Positions 12,801-24,500 of a DNA stretch of 64,000 nucleotides are shown piece after piece. The stretch covers positions 6,897,249 through 6,961,248 of the forward strand of contig OZ038423.1 of the NCBI GenBank assembly GCA_964036155.1. The letters are read 5' to 3'. The translations under genes were made by a program, and so were the position numbers. Source of the stretch: Diploscapter coronatus (Eukaryota; Nematoda; Chromadorea; Rhabditida; Rhabditidae). Below the pieces are notes generated by a model. The model searched no databases. It had not been told where the DNA came from and was given only the letters and a program-made list of their open reading frames with translations. Numbering within the stretch: the stretch's first letter is position 1; each line of letters starts with the position of its first letter.

Positions 12801-13576
12801 ACCTAAAATGTCATAAAAGACCTAGTGTAAATCGATGATAGATTTGATAAAACGATTTTACGCCAAAAATCAGGCCGTAATTTTTGCGTCTGCGCGTGTC
12901 CACGCAGTTTAAAGTTTGCCAAAATGTGTCCATTTCAAGCAACGGATTCTTGAGATTCTTTCGGCTCGAAAAATTTCTAATTTAATTTTCTCTTCACAAT
13001 AACATTATGTCCCACCCTGTTGACATTACATTCCTGCCAAAAAATTTTGTCACCAACATCAAATCGTCATATCTATTTGGGGACCCTAATTACTATCTCA
13101 TTCACATCTCATAAAGTTCGACAGCATTTTAAACAAATTAAACGGTGAATAACTTTTATAATATTTCAGCGTAATTGATAAGGATATCGATTGCACTGAA
13201 ACATTGAAACCTTGAAAAATTTCATTGGATCACAAAATCAAACATAAGGTAGGGATTTTAGCAAATTTCACGATGAAAAACATTTTCCATCTTGAAACTA
13301 ATTGTTCGTTTTTATTTTTACTCCAAAATTCTTACTTTGATGAACAAAACTATGCTTAAAATTGCTCATAATTTTAAATCACATTGTTCATAATTCCTTG
13401 AAATTAATTAATTACGTGTATAAATTGACGTATCCCTCATGAGTTATGTTTGTCATTTTCTTGAAGACGATGTCGAGTCCATCACTCAGCGAGTACCAAA
13501 TATCGTTCAGTCCGTTTTCCTCCCTCACTATCTCATTTCTCAATAAATGTGGCAAAGCTCCGTTCATTGTCGCCAT
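6899..13576 (-). CDS. cul-1: Cullin-1, SCF ubiquitin ligase scaffold
   Basis: Eighteen exons join in frame to 773 codons (human CUL1 is 776 as I recall): 13416-13576, 12332-12449, 12113-12280, 11241-11382, 10998-11197, 10676-10858, 10156-10266, 10002-10109, 9207-9362, 9004-9074, 8835-8961, 8712-8791, 8473-8659, 7983-8111, 7833-7931, 7394-7489, 7285-7347 and 6899-7021. The cullin repeats are clear (LALVKWHEILFMELKSYLTD; STQMPLAKTLEEVLI). So is the cullin-homology domain (SSELLARYCDGLLRKGSKN; INKLKDDCGTEYTSKL). The winged-helix end carries the neddylation motif IVRILK. CUL1 rather than another cullin is supported by LYTAVYNFC and DSYVELG. The protein bridges SKP1/F-box adaptors and RBX1/E2 in the cytosol and nucleus. 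The start follows a splice acceptor 9 nt upstream of the ATG at 13576. The C-terminus is unusual: EYMRRSEDKNVSCI instead of the family's usual ending in YxYLA. Confidence 0.95.
9549..9847. repeat. Fold-back element in a cul-1 intron
   Basis: About 300 bp inside the 9363-10001 intron. The arms pair over roughly 75 bp or more, with a perfect 23-bp inverted match (9636-9658 against 9709-9731, containing GATTGGTACCATTTTTGG). Homology continues outward through TGCATTATTTTTGCATG-like blocks to the ends CGAAAAAGGC and CTTTTTCGG. No coding capacity. It is MITE-like. Confidence 0.75.
11491..11507. repeat. (TAGA)n microsatellite
   Basis: About four tandem TAGA units in a cul-1 intron, just left of the dispersed repeat at 11518. 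Confidence 0.8.
11518..11690. repeat. Dispersed repeat copy 1 (cul-1 intron)
   Basis: About 170 bp, similar in the same orientation to 12708-12870. Shared blocks include CCTTGCAAAAATG, GTTTTTGGTAGAAA, a GAAGTACC block and 'AATGTC..AAA'. Two copies lie in different introns of the same gene. Confidence 0.65.
12708..12870. repeat. Dispersed repeat copy 2 (cul-1 intron)
   Basis: Direct-orientation partner of 11518-11690, with a matching start (TAGAGTCCCTAAGCTC against TAGAGACTCTAAGCTC) and the same internal order of blocks. Divergence of several substitutions per 20 bp points to an old element. Confidence 0.65.
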
Positions 13577-16500
13577 TTTATCAAACTGAAACATAGATAA
13601 TTATGATTCAAATTGAATAGATTTTCCAAAATAAACAAAATATTTCAACACACAATAAAAATTATCAAAGAATAAATAAATTTTTAAAAAATTATAGGAA
13701 AGAAATATGCTACCAAACTGAATGAAGCAGAGTGAAAGTCGGTTAAACACGACCTATTCAAAAAGTTTACTTTTCAGAGATAAGGAATTTCTGGTAGAAT
13801 TCAAACAGGCAGTGACGTCTGCTAGAATTAGTATAGCAAAGAATGCATTCCCTTGCAAGACATCTTATTCTAGCGTTTCCCTCCTCCTTTCTTTCACTAT
13901 GAGATTCAGTCGAATTTCGCTAGTACATAGATCGATTGAAAAATGCAGGGTGGTCTATGATCATAGAACTATCAATTAAAAGCGCTAAAATTTTCGCAGG
14001 AAATTTTGAAACTTCCCTAACAAAGAAATATAGTTCAAATTCGAGGTCTATTTTCAAGAAAGCAAGAAGAAAAGTATGAATCATCGATAATTCTGTTCAA
14101 ATTCAAACATATAAATGGATAAGTAACTCTATAATTATGAACTGTACTGAAATATGAGAAGTTGAGAGAGAAAAAAGATTACCACAATAAATAAATTAAC
14201 TTGTCAAATGCATTATTGTCAAAAGTTGACTATTGTGCGTATTCCGTAAAAAGTGCGCATAGCGATTGAATTATCTGAAAATTTGAACTTAATAGTAAAT
14301 GCAAAATAAACTGCACCACTATAGGAAGCTCTTGATAGTAGTGAAAATCAATCTATCAGAAAATAACAGAGGCGATGTGTGAAATCCACTTATTAATCTG
14401 AAATGGCAATAAATCATAACCACTGATAAACTAAAACATGTTGCTAAAATAAAATAAAATAGAAACCCTACTTCTTACAGTTTTATGATGAAAAGAAGGG
14501 TTGAAAAATAGTGGCAAGTACTAAGACAGGCAAGATCAATAACGAAGAAAATGCGCGAACGTTGCAACTCTGCCTCTTTTCGAAAGGGAATGATTAGCCT
14601 CTTTGCGAATTCTCTTGCAGAATTGCGAAAGAAGAAGTGTTAGTAAGCCTGACGAACATTCTCTGCGAAAAAATTACCGCTTGATAATTTTTTCGCTGGA
14701 TCTGCGAGAAGGAAGCGAAGTCATGAAATTGATAACCAGAATGGCACAAAAATTTAGGAATCATATCATTCCAAAAGTCTAAAAATGATTTGTCAATGAG
14801 TCGAAGAGACGAATTTTTGGTTTGATTATTCATTTTTTGTGTAATTTTGAACGGGAACACAATGCAACTGAATTACTAAAATTTTGTCAATATGACGAAT
14901 TTGAAAACTTTCAAAGGTAAGTTTTAGAATATTCAAAGTTTCGCAATATTTCATAATACAAACATCGAAATGCATTAACCCAGAAAAGCGTTGTGATTTG
15001 TAAAATTGCCTTTTTGACATTAAGTGAGGCCTGTAAAATTTAGCCTTTCAACATCTCACACTAGTCAGTGGGAGAACACTACAAAGAACATCTAAACCTG
15101 CAATAATTGACCCTGGAATCTGAGAATTGTTTCCAATCAAACATCATAATCACGTCATTGTTCAAAGACTATATGATTTACAAGAAAATTGGTGAATAAT
15201 TGATAAAATTTGAAAGAAAAATCTCTCTAAGTCTCCCGTAAGTAAAGAGAAGATTTATAAAAAAAGTTTTTTTTTTTTAAAATACAAATTACAAGAGTAC
15301 GTGCACTCGATCATGTTCATTAACGAAAGCAAGCCACGTCTTCTTTACTCTCAAGTTATATGTATAACGAAGAAATACTTCAAACAACGTTGCTTCTCTC
15401 GCTTTCCTTTTCCCTCTTGTCTGGTCTCCTTTCTGGAGGGGGAGAGAGCTCTCTTCTGTATCGAAGCATGGGGTCAAAATAATATTTTTTATAACGTAAA
15501 AAGAGTGGGGAGTCAAATGATGGCAACCTGAAAGACGCCTAAAATCGGGGTACTGTATTTTGGAACTATTAAGACGCAAATTTGCCCGTCCGCTTTTTCT
15601 GAAATCATTGATATCTGCGAAAGTTCGGCATTCAAGGGACCTTCGTTAATGAGCATGACTGAGCGGTGTGGAAATGCATTACAAGAAGGAAGATGGAAAA
15701 AATGTTGACTCCTGAGAGTAGAAAGTGGATGGCGAAAAATGGATCTTTGCAGAAATAACTTTTCTGGATAATGAGAGCAAAGTTGCATCCTGAAAACCGG
15801 TGCCGGTAGTGTAGTGGTAGTGTATTACATGTTAACCGGGTTGTAATCCAATATGCGTTTGTTCTCCAGGCTCGGGTGATCCAAATTCGCTCTGACCTTC
15901 TTCGAGACGCTACAAGAAAACGGTAATGCTGCTTCTAACTCTGCACGTCCACTGCAATACAATCGGCACTTTAGTGGCACTACCACAATTTTTGGAAATT
16001 TCATTATTGCATTATCGTTGCTTTCTTTGAAACAGAATAGAATAATCACTTATTTTGCCTGCGAAACTCAGGATTGGCGATGGTGGCTAGTAATTGGTAG
16101 TGCGCTACAGGATAGTTCAAAATCGCAAACAAAAGTGTAACTAGTGCAGAAGACCATTTTGAATAAGTTAGTTTCAAATATTTTTATTATTTTCGTAAAA
16201 AATCTCTTCAAAATAAATATCTAAACATATTAGTTGCAACAATTTTGAGCAAACATAAAGTGAGTTGTTCTGACTTGAGGAAATTTGGCATCTCTCGGAG
16301 ATAACCGATGAATATGAATAAGGAAATAGGAAAATCTGAATCTGATATCTAGACTCTAGTTTGGTATTTCCATGAAAAATAAGAATTTTGAAAGTATCAT
16401 GACATTATGCAATTCGAATGGAAACAAATTAATATCATGATACTTCCAAAAATGATGTAACGTTTCGAAAGACTGATTGTGCAGCTCATAAATCTCTCTA

Positions 16501-17182
16501 CAAAGCATTTCTAACGAGATACAGCCAACGGTTATGAACATAGAATTGTGGGTTGAATTTGATATTGAAATAAAACAATACTGATTAAGATCATGGTTCA
16601 GGACTGAATTAATGATGCGTGATTCTCATCTGGTTCGAAAGATATATGAACAAGAAACTCTTCTTAAAATAATATAGAATAAATCTTTTTAGAATTTTAG
16701 AAGCATAAGCTTAGAGAAAAATGATAAAATCTACAAAGTTACCGTAATCCCTTGTGTTGCATTTTGTACGCTATAACGTTCATCAAATGAAAATTCGATA
16801 TTAAATACAAAATATCACTCACTTTCATGTCTATTAACGAAGAAAATTTCCCTGCACACTGATTGCAAGCTGTCAGTGAGTGTGGCTAAAATGTCATACA
16901 TACCGTATCAATTGTAGGCCCATTTCAATTTAGTTTTCGAAATGAACTATTTGGTGCCTATTCCACCCCCTACTCGTGATTACGAATGATTCTGTAATAT
17001 TTTGAATCATGTCGCGTATCTACCTTCCTTCGTTAACGAACATGATAGAGTGTCACTGTTTTTCTCCAAAACTCAATAAAGAAGAAGTTTAATGAACGTT
17101 ACGCGTTATGGCATAGTCAGAAGTGCAACAAATGGCTTCTGAATCAATCGACTGATTTGAGGCTTCCTTTCTGTCTGTCCTT
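13577..17182. other. Long AT-rich intergenic region
   Basis: This separates cul-1 (start at 13576) from the glutaredoxin-like gene (end at 17183), both on the minus strand, so it should hold the cul-1 promoter. Minus-strand frames at 15289-15579, 15513-15788 and 15825-16049 are open but show no motif or exon structure. A short motif, CGTTAAYGAACATGA, recurs three times (see findings). Confidence 0.5.
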
Positions 17183-20100
17183 CTACGACGAATTTTTGAC
17201 CTTCTTCGTCTTCTGCTTCTTCTTCTCTTCACCGCAGACGTACTCAACTAATTGCGGTATTTGGCCATTTCGGTGATAATTATCGATATGCTGTTCACCT
17301 TAATTTAAAACGTTGTGCGTCATTTATAACTATGAAATGCCACCATTTCGTTTGCTCAAAGTAGGGAAAATCAGTTGATTCTTAATTAAGTCTAACTTCA
17401 TTTACAAAAATTTTCAAGGGTTTGTAAAAATGAGGGAAATATTGCATTTCTCGAAAAAGTTATGATCATTCTTATCGATTATTCCATGAAATGGTTCACC
17501 CATTTCAGAAAGCGTATAACATAAATTCAAGATAATTTCATTGGGCCCCTGTATTTACAGACGGCTCTTTTTCCTATTCCTCCACTTTTCCTACACTCAC
17601 TGCCCTTCCTTTCCGTCTGTAAATACAGGGAGCCAATTTCATCCAATCATTATTCTAAATCTTCGTCAATTACTTACTTCCAATGAATGTACCACAAATG
17701 AACAAATAAGGCATTCCTTTGTGAGCAGTCAGCTGGTGCAGGTGCTTCTGCACAGCGGCTGGCCGATCGATCTGCAGATCGTATTCTTCGAAAAAATCAA
17801 TAACAACATGACGTCACCTTATCAACATAGAAGGAAACGAGTGGCAGTCCATATTTGTCCCTCAGCAATGTCTCCAATTGTCGAGAGCTTTCCGACTTCG
17901 AATCGATGTAAAATACGGCTGGCAATTTACGGATCTAAAATTGATGAAAATTGTGCGAAGATCAGCCTGATATATCTAAAGTAAAATTTTACAATTATGC
18001 ATTTCGTCTGTGCTTATGATGATGATGTCAATAAAATGAATACCTCATTACCACTCATTAAAATGGACGAATTATGATTTTTCAAACTTAGAAGCGAAAA
18101 TTCGACATTGAAAATTCTCGAAACAAACATTCAACATTTTTCTAATAATTATGATGTAAAGTATGCAAATCGTCTACACTCAAAATAACAATAATTTTGT
18201 AAAAAATCGATCGAGAAATATTCAGACCTGTTGTGTGAGTGATTGAACTGTAGTAGCAGTGGACTGTCCAGTCTCGCTGCTTGTGCCTGCAGGTTTGGGT
18301 GCAGGTCTAGGTGCAGGCCTTCTTGGCTCACCAGACGAATTGCCTGATCGAGGTCTGATTGTGGAGGGACGGGGACGGGGTCGAGCAGTTCGAGGGGCAA
18401 TTGTGGAAGGAGCATAAATGGTTGGTGGAGCAGTTGCTGCAGGCGGTGGGGAAGGGGTAGAATAGGCTACGTAGGTTGGTTCGGGCTGAAATTTCTAGTT
18501 GAGCATTTTTATTAGAGAATATTAGCAGATATTCTATCTTCAATTCCCAAACTTTCACCTCGTCTCATTTGTTGCTCTTTGCGCTTTTATAAATGTTGCT
18601 TGAAAAATATCTTTCAGAAGATTTTCATCTTCTGTATTTTCAAAACACTATTCTTATTAGTCTGACAAAAGTGCGATATCATTCAGTTCTCGAATTTTCA
18701 ATCAAGCTTTACTTCCGATTATCCTAGCAAGTTTATTTGAATTGTATTTTTCAAAACCCCTCCTTACTTGTTGTCCATAAACCTGTCCATTGTCTTCAGT
18801 GATGCTGTTGCTGTTGACTTGCTGCCCTCCAGCCTGATAAGTCTGCTGCTGAGAAGTTTGTTGCGAAGGGTATATGGGTGCGGGTTGTTGAACGACTTGA
18901 TGCACTCCATATGGTTGCTGCTCGTTAGAAGACTGGGTTGCTACATATCCACCGTTCGAAGAATAAGTGTATACCTGAAATAAAGCTGGACTTCACTTGG
19001 TAAAACAATAGACCTGACTAAACTTCAATGATGCAATTATACAAGAGAGTTGAGACAATGCATCTCATTTGAAATGGCAGTCTTTGAATTTTTCGTAAAT
19101 CAATCTAATGAAACTTTGAATATTATTGTCAATTGGTGCTATTATTTCTAACTCTACGAATTTATCAAAAAACTGTTTAGAAAAAGTGTCTAAAGCATTC
19201 CAAAGATAACATTCATTTCCAAACTTTTATGCGTTACTAGATTTCTTTCGAAATATTCTATCATTTTTCAGGAAGAATTCAAATACTCGATGATAGGGAG
19301 AAATTGCATGAAATGAAGTTTCCAGTTTATCGAATATGATATCGCCAACGATAAATTTAGACAAAGATATTGTGCATCATTCTTTCGCAAGAATAATCAT
19401 CATATTCGAAATATTTTACCTGTGGTCGTGGAATTCCATTTTTGACAACTTGACTGATTGCAGCTGTTTGGTAGTTACCATTTGCCGACTGCACTTGAGC
19501 TTGCTGCGATGGATAACCATTGTAGTTGGTTGGTTGGGGTGCAGCAGGAGCAGGTGCGGGTTGATAGGTCTGTTGGGGCTGCTGAGGAGCGGTTGGGTAC
19601 GCATTGGGCTGGGGATAGGAATTGGGTTGCTGGGGATAGACTTGCTGGGCTGGTTGTGGTTGGGACTGAGGTTGAACTTGGACCTGCTGCTGTTGCTGTT
19701 GCACTTGAGGCTGGACTTGTTGCTGTTGTTGGGTTTGAGAAGAATAGATTGAATAGGTCGGTTGTGGGCTCACATAGGTCTGGGCTTGGTAATTAGGATT
19801 CTGAGTTTGGTATCCCTGCTGTGTCTGCTGCGTGCCATAGCCCTGCTGCTGTTGCTGAACAACTGCAGGAGCTGGCTGGCTTGAAGCATAAGAGGAAAGA
19901 CTCTGGACACTTTGGACGGTCTGCTGCTGCTGTTGAGCAGTTGGCTGGACTTGAGGTGCGGGATAGATGCTGTACTGCTGGACAGGTCTCTGCTGCTGGA
20001 TGACCTGTTGCTGATTGGCAGCAGTGGCGTATTGCGTGTTGTAACTGGAGTATTGTCCTGGAGTGGCTGCATTGCTGAGTGTATAGGCTTGTTGCTGAGC

Positions 20101-21556
20101 CTGGACAGAGGCCATCGATGGCTGCGGCTGATAGCTGGTCGATGTGGCTGTCGGGTAGGACGACTGCTGGAACGTGGCTGACTGCTGTTGAGCTTGTTGT
20201 TGGGCGGCCTGAAATTAACAACCAATGACTCCAGAAATGAAAATCAATTTTTATTTTTGTCAGTTATGAAAACACACATTATCTCTAGATATTGGAATTG
20301 TGAGGTTTCAACTGGACTCAACAGAAAAAAATCAATAATTTAATGTCCAGTGTTCTACTAGTAGTTATGGCATTTCAAAAATATTGAAATGTGAACAACT
20401 GAATTTCTCATCATTCTTTTTAAAAGGCGATAATATATTTATATAATATAGTAGAACAGTACACAACTATACCTGAATGACTTGTTGAGCAGCAGCTTTG
20501 CCCAGGTCACCAGGGAGTTGTATTCCATAAGCCTTCTGCAGGATGTCCAAGTACTGACTGTATTTAGCGAGGTTCTGCTGATCGATCTGTCCCGCATAAG
20601 ACTGTCGCTGTGAGCCGATCGACTGCCTGCCCTGCACGAATTGCTGGGCGAAGTTCGCAGCGCTGTAATCATATCAATAATTGCTTTAAATTCCGAGTTA
20701 AGTTTCACATAAGATATAAACCAGACATTCCAGAAGCCATGTGAATTATACCACAGCACATGGCGAAATAGTGTGAAAAAAGATCCTTAAAACTATCATT
20801 CCATCCCTACTTTTTCTCTGACTCGTATCACGATATCGTACAGTTTCCAAATAGCCTTTAAACTACATTCACGAATATTGTACCTGGTTGCGTAGGCACT
20901 GGCTGCTGCATTCGCTGCGAGTTGGTTTGGATAGAATGAATATTCCGCCGAGGTGGGTACTGGACTGGCTGATTGAACTTGAGCTGCAGATGGATTGGAG
21001 GAGTACTGCAGAGTGGCTTGTGGCTGTTGCTGTTGCTGAGCGTAGGAAGAGAAGCTCATTGACCCTGTCGAAGGGTCGAATGTGAAACTCTGTGGCAGGG
21101 AGATCGAGCCGTAAGAGGCAGGTGCAGCTGATTGTTGCTGCTCGGCTGAGGTAACCAACGACAACCCAGCTGATGGGTCTGAAGTATGAATATAGAGTCT
21201 ACCGTTATGCTTAAAGAATATCATATCACTGAAGAATTTTCAAGTGTTCAGGATATGATATTCATGTTAGTTAATGGAGTCCTTCCTCTTCAAAGAAGAA
21301 ATTTGCCTAGATTGATTAAATCATAGGCATGAATGACGACTATTATAGATTTATAGTCTATTTAAAAAAATATTTTTTTTAATTCCAGTTAATTATCAAA
21401 TTTACAAATTATTTTGATCTGATGATTGCACACGAAAATTTAGAGAAAGTGACCTGTCAACATTCATACTCGCAAATGTAAATATTGTCTGTCAAATGCG
21501 CTTACCATAGTTGTATGCTGCCGTTGTGTACCCATATGGATTGCTATAGATGTTCG
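17183..21556 (-). CDS. Gln/Pro-rich protein with C-terminal glutaredoxin-like domain (5' end missing)
   Basis: Nine exons join in one frame of at least 704 codons: 21506-21556, 20884-21178, 20473-20662, 19420-20208, 18768-18974, 18228-18485, 17818-17934, 17678-17771 and 17183-17298. About 600 residues are low complexity: Q-runs with S, Y, A and P, then a Pro/Thr/Arg-rich segment with PRPRPS and PAPRPAPKPAG repeats. One compact segment (IDQQNLAKYSQYLDILQKAYG) is helical. The last ~115 residues look like a glutaredoxin/thioredoxin fold: a strand (KLPAVFYIDSKSESSRQLETLL), a second strand (LPLVSFYVDK), the cis-Pro motif KGMPYLFICGTFIGS and a final helix (NGQIPQLVEYVCG). A Lys-rich tail (EEKKKQKTKKVKNSS) ends it. 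The usual N-terminal CxxC/CxxS is absent (DSKSES). No first exon, signal peptide or ATG was found, so location is unknown. A structural or scaffolding role is more likely than redox catalysis. Confidence 0.8.
17548..17629. repeat. Perfect 17-bp inverted repeat (hairpin) in an intron
   Basis: CCTGTATTTACAGACGG (17548-17564) is mirrored exactly at 17613-17629 with a 48-bp pyrimidine-rich loop, inside the intron between the last two exons of the glutaredoxin-like gene. It could be a small inverted-repeat element or a transcribed hairpin. Confidence 0.7.
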
Positions 21557-24500
21557 CTAAAAGAGGAGTATGATTGTTTGACTTATGATGCCATACAAAT
21601 GTGGATGACAGCGAATGAATCTATGTGAATAGAAATTGATTTGCTGTTGAATAAATGAAGATTTTTGAAAAAAACATCAAATTCTGCATAAATTCAATCA
21701 CTGGTGGCATTTTTGTGGGTTGAACTGCTCGAATTTTCTAACAAGTTTCTCATCAATAGATGTCTTGATTGGACAGAAATGCTCACTCATTGCCCGGAGG
21801 AAAAATCACATTCTTGTCCCCGAATTATCGCTGATTGGATGTTGTATGATTATGTGGATTGCATGGATTGTGATTGTGTGTAGGTGTGCAGAGAAGTAAC
21901 GGCTATTGTTTATCTGCGCACTCGATTTGAGGTGTTGGCAAATGAAGTGACAGCTCTCTGCTTCTCTGCGTGAACAATCAGCAATCAACAATCAGGAATG
22001 AGCGGTGCATTCTTTGACAGAAGATGAGCGACGAATGATGTCCCTCCCTACTCTCTACAAGTACCGACTGTCCGAGGTATTTTTTCGGCCTACTTCAAAA
22101 GTGTTCGTGGAAAAAGTAGTTAGCGTCATCAAGTGAGATAATGCAAGAACATAGGAAGATGATCAATATTGCTAGTTTGTACTAAACTATTTGATAAGAT
22201 GATATTTTTCGGCAAATAAGAAGATGCAGTATACAGTATGACGTCACCTCTTCGCAAATCGTTTTCATTACATCTTTTTCTTATTCTGAATGTGAAAAAT
22301 GCGAATTACAATCATTCATTTCTTCTAGGTTACTTTTGAAGATCATCTCCTCCTGCATGTGACTGTGTCAATGTGTTTGATTGAGATGGAGCGCGTCGAG
22401 TCAGAGCCGAAGAGGCAAAAGCGTGCTGTTATTTCTCTTTTGGCTGTAGCTCTCCGTTTGACACTTCTTTCGGGAGCTGAGATTCAAGGAAAGGAGAAGG
22501 CAGAGGACAAGAGAGAAGAGAAGAGAGGAATGAGAGATCGTGTGAAGACTCTTCCGAACGAGAGCTACAGATAGGCAGACAGAGAATGAAACAGAAACAG
22601 AGCAGAGACAGACGAGATGAAGCAGGATTGCATCCGTCTCATTCACTCATTGCTCCGAATATCCATCCATTCTGAAGTGAACCGTTTATAGCCCCGATCG
22701 CTCCAAAAATAAGGCAATCGATTCGACTCAAGATCAAGAAGAAAAGGATAGACATACAGATAGTCTTTGCATGACTGTTTGATAAAAGGAAAAAGAAACA
22801 TGATATTAAGAATTCTATTCTGATTTAGAGAATGGAATGATGTAATAAGATTTCCCTTCATCTTCATGAAAAAAACCGAAGAATGCATTGCGCGTAGAAG
22901 TGAAGAATAAGAGAGGGATTGAGCTATGCTTCATGAAAAACAAAGATAAAGCTCATTTTCACTTTGAAATTTTCGAGCGCCTCTTCGAAAATGCAATATT
23001 TACCAAAGTGCCCGTGAATTACATGCAGATAATAGAAAGGAAAACAAAGCAAAGAGAAGAGGAAAGAGTTGTCGATGGAGAGAAGGGAAGAAAGAAAGAG
23101 ATAAAGACAAAGAAGCTCTACAGAATGAACGAACAGAACAGCTTCAGTTGCAAAGAACGAGAGCAGAGACTTTGTTGAAAGGCGGAAAACTACTAAACAG
23201 ATTTGTTCGCAAATAGCAAATAGCTAAACACAAACAAATACCACAACAGATCAAGCTAATTAGGAAAAGAACAGCAAAATCGATTGAATGAGGATTCTGT
23301 AAAAAAGTTTTAAATGCGTTACAAATTCAAATGAAAGATTTTGGGTAAGAATAAATTTGGAAAGTAAGACTAGTTCAGAAATTGTTTTTATCATAACGCT
23401 AATGATTATGCAAAACAATGCTCCATTCAAAAAGTTTTAATGCGAATTCATTTCATTATGACATTTAGGAAGTATGAATCATTCTCGATGCAATTCGTTA
23501 TTGGTGAGTAGAGAAGAAAGTTTTCAGCTGATGCACGATGAGAAGGTATTCATCGCATTTTGCAGCTATTCATTTCAGATACGAATGCTAGAGATGGGAT
23601 ATGAAGGAATAAATATTGATGATTTTGCATAAAGAAAGCAAGACATGAATGTAAAAAATGATATTGCGTAACTTATGCTACCATAATTATTGGGACTATT
23701 ACATTAGACAAGAAAGCTATTAGCAGGCTACTGAAGCTGACGCAAGTATAAAATAATAAAGACGCTCATGATGGACGAAAATTATTAATGGATCAGGGCT
23801 TCAAAAAGCCTCGAAGTTTAATGTCATCGACAAACAGTAATCGAGTTGATCCCACAACTCATTCAAATGGCTGTCGGCATTGTGGAGGTGTGGAGAGGAG
23901 TACTCGATGAAAATCGAGCAGTTCAGACGGCACAAAAGTGCCATTGCCTGTCTATGGACAAGGCAGACTATGAATAGTGAATGGGGGATGATTACCTGCA
24001 ACAATGGGTAAATAATATAAAAGCGGCAAGACGAAGGGTCGCATTCGAGAAGGCGAAAGGAGCGGAGGGAGGGGGGAAAGGGGTCGAAGTGCAGGGCAAG
24101 TGGTTGGATCGAGTGCTGATGGAAGTTCGCCTGAAAAGAGACGGGATGAGAAAAGGAGATACAGGAGCTGCAGAAGAGGAGCAGCAAGGTGTCGAAAGCC
24201 TCCCTGGTGGGGGAGAGGGGAAGAGAAAAGAGACAAAGACAGCCAGACAACGAGAAAACAAGGGCGGGACAATGCGCACAGGACGCAGGCCGCAAATGTG
24301 CAAGACGCAAACGAGGGGTGATTCAGGAGGAGAGGGAGAAGGGAGAGAAAAGCTGATACGTTCTCACAACTGACTGACTGACTGACTGTGACTGGGAGAG
24401 GGACTGGGACTGAAATGGCCGGACACGGAAAAATGCAGCACAACAGCACAAGGAAACTGAACAGTGAAAAGAGCGAGGGAGAGGGAGAGGAGAGGGAGGG

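Noticed and set aside
15796..15860. tRNA-like sequence with an A-box-like TAGTGTAGTGGTAG and B-box-like GGTTGTAATCC
   Set aside because: No acceptor stem or anticodon arm can be formed and the spacing leaves no proper anticodon loop. At most a decayed tRNA or tRNA-derived SINE fragment.
19336..20181. Leu/Gly-rich frames on the + strand opposite the Gln-rich exon
   Set aside because: They are complements of CAG/CAA repeats; the minus-strand exon is supported by splice sites and phase.
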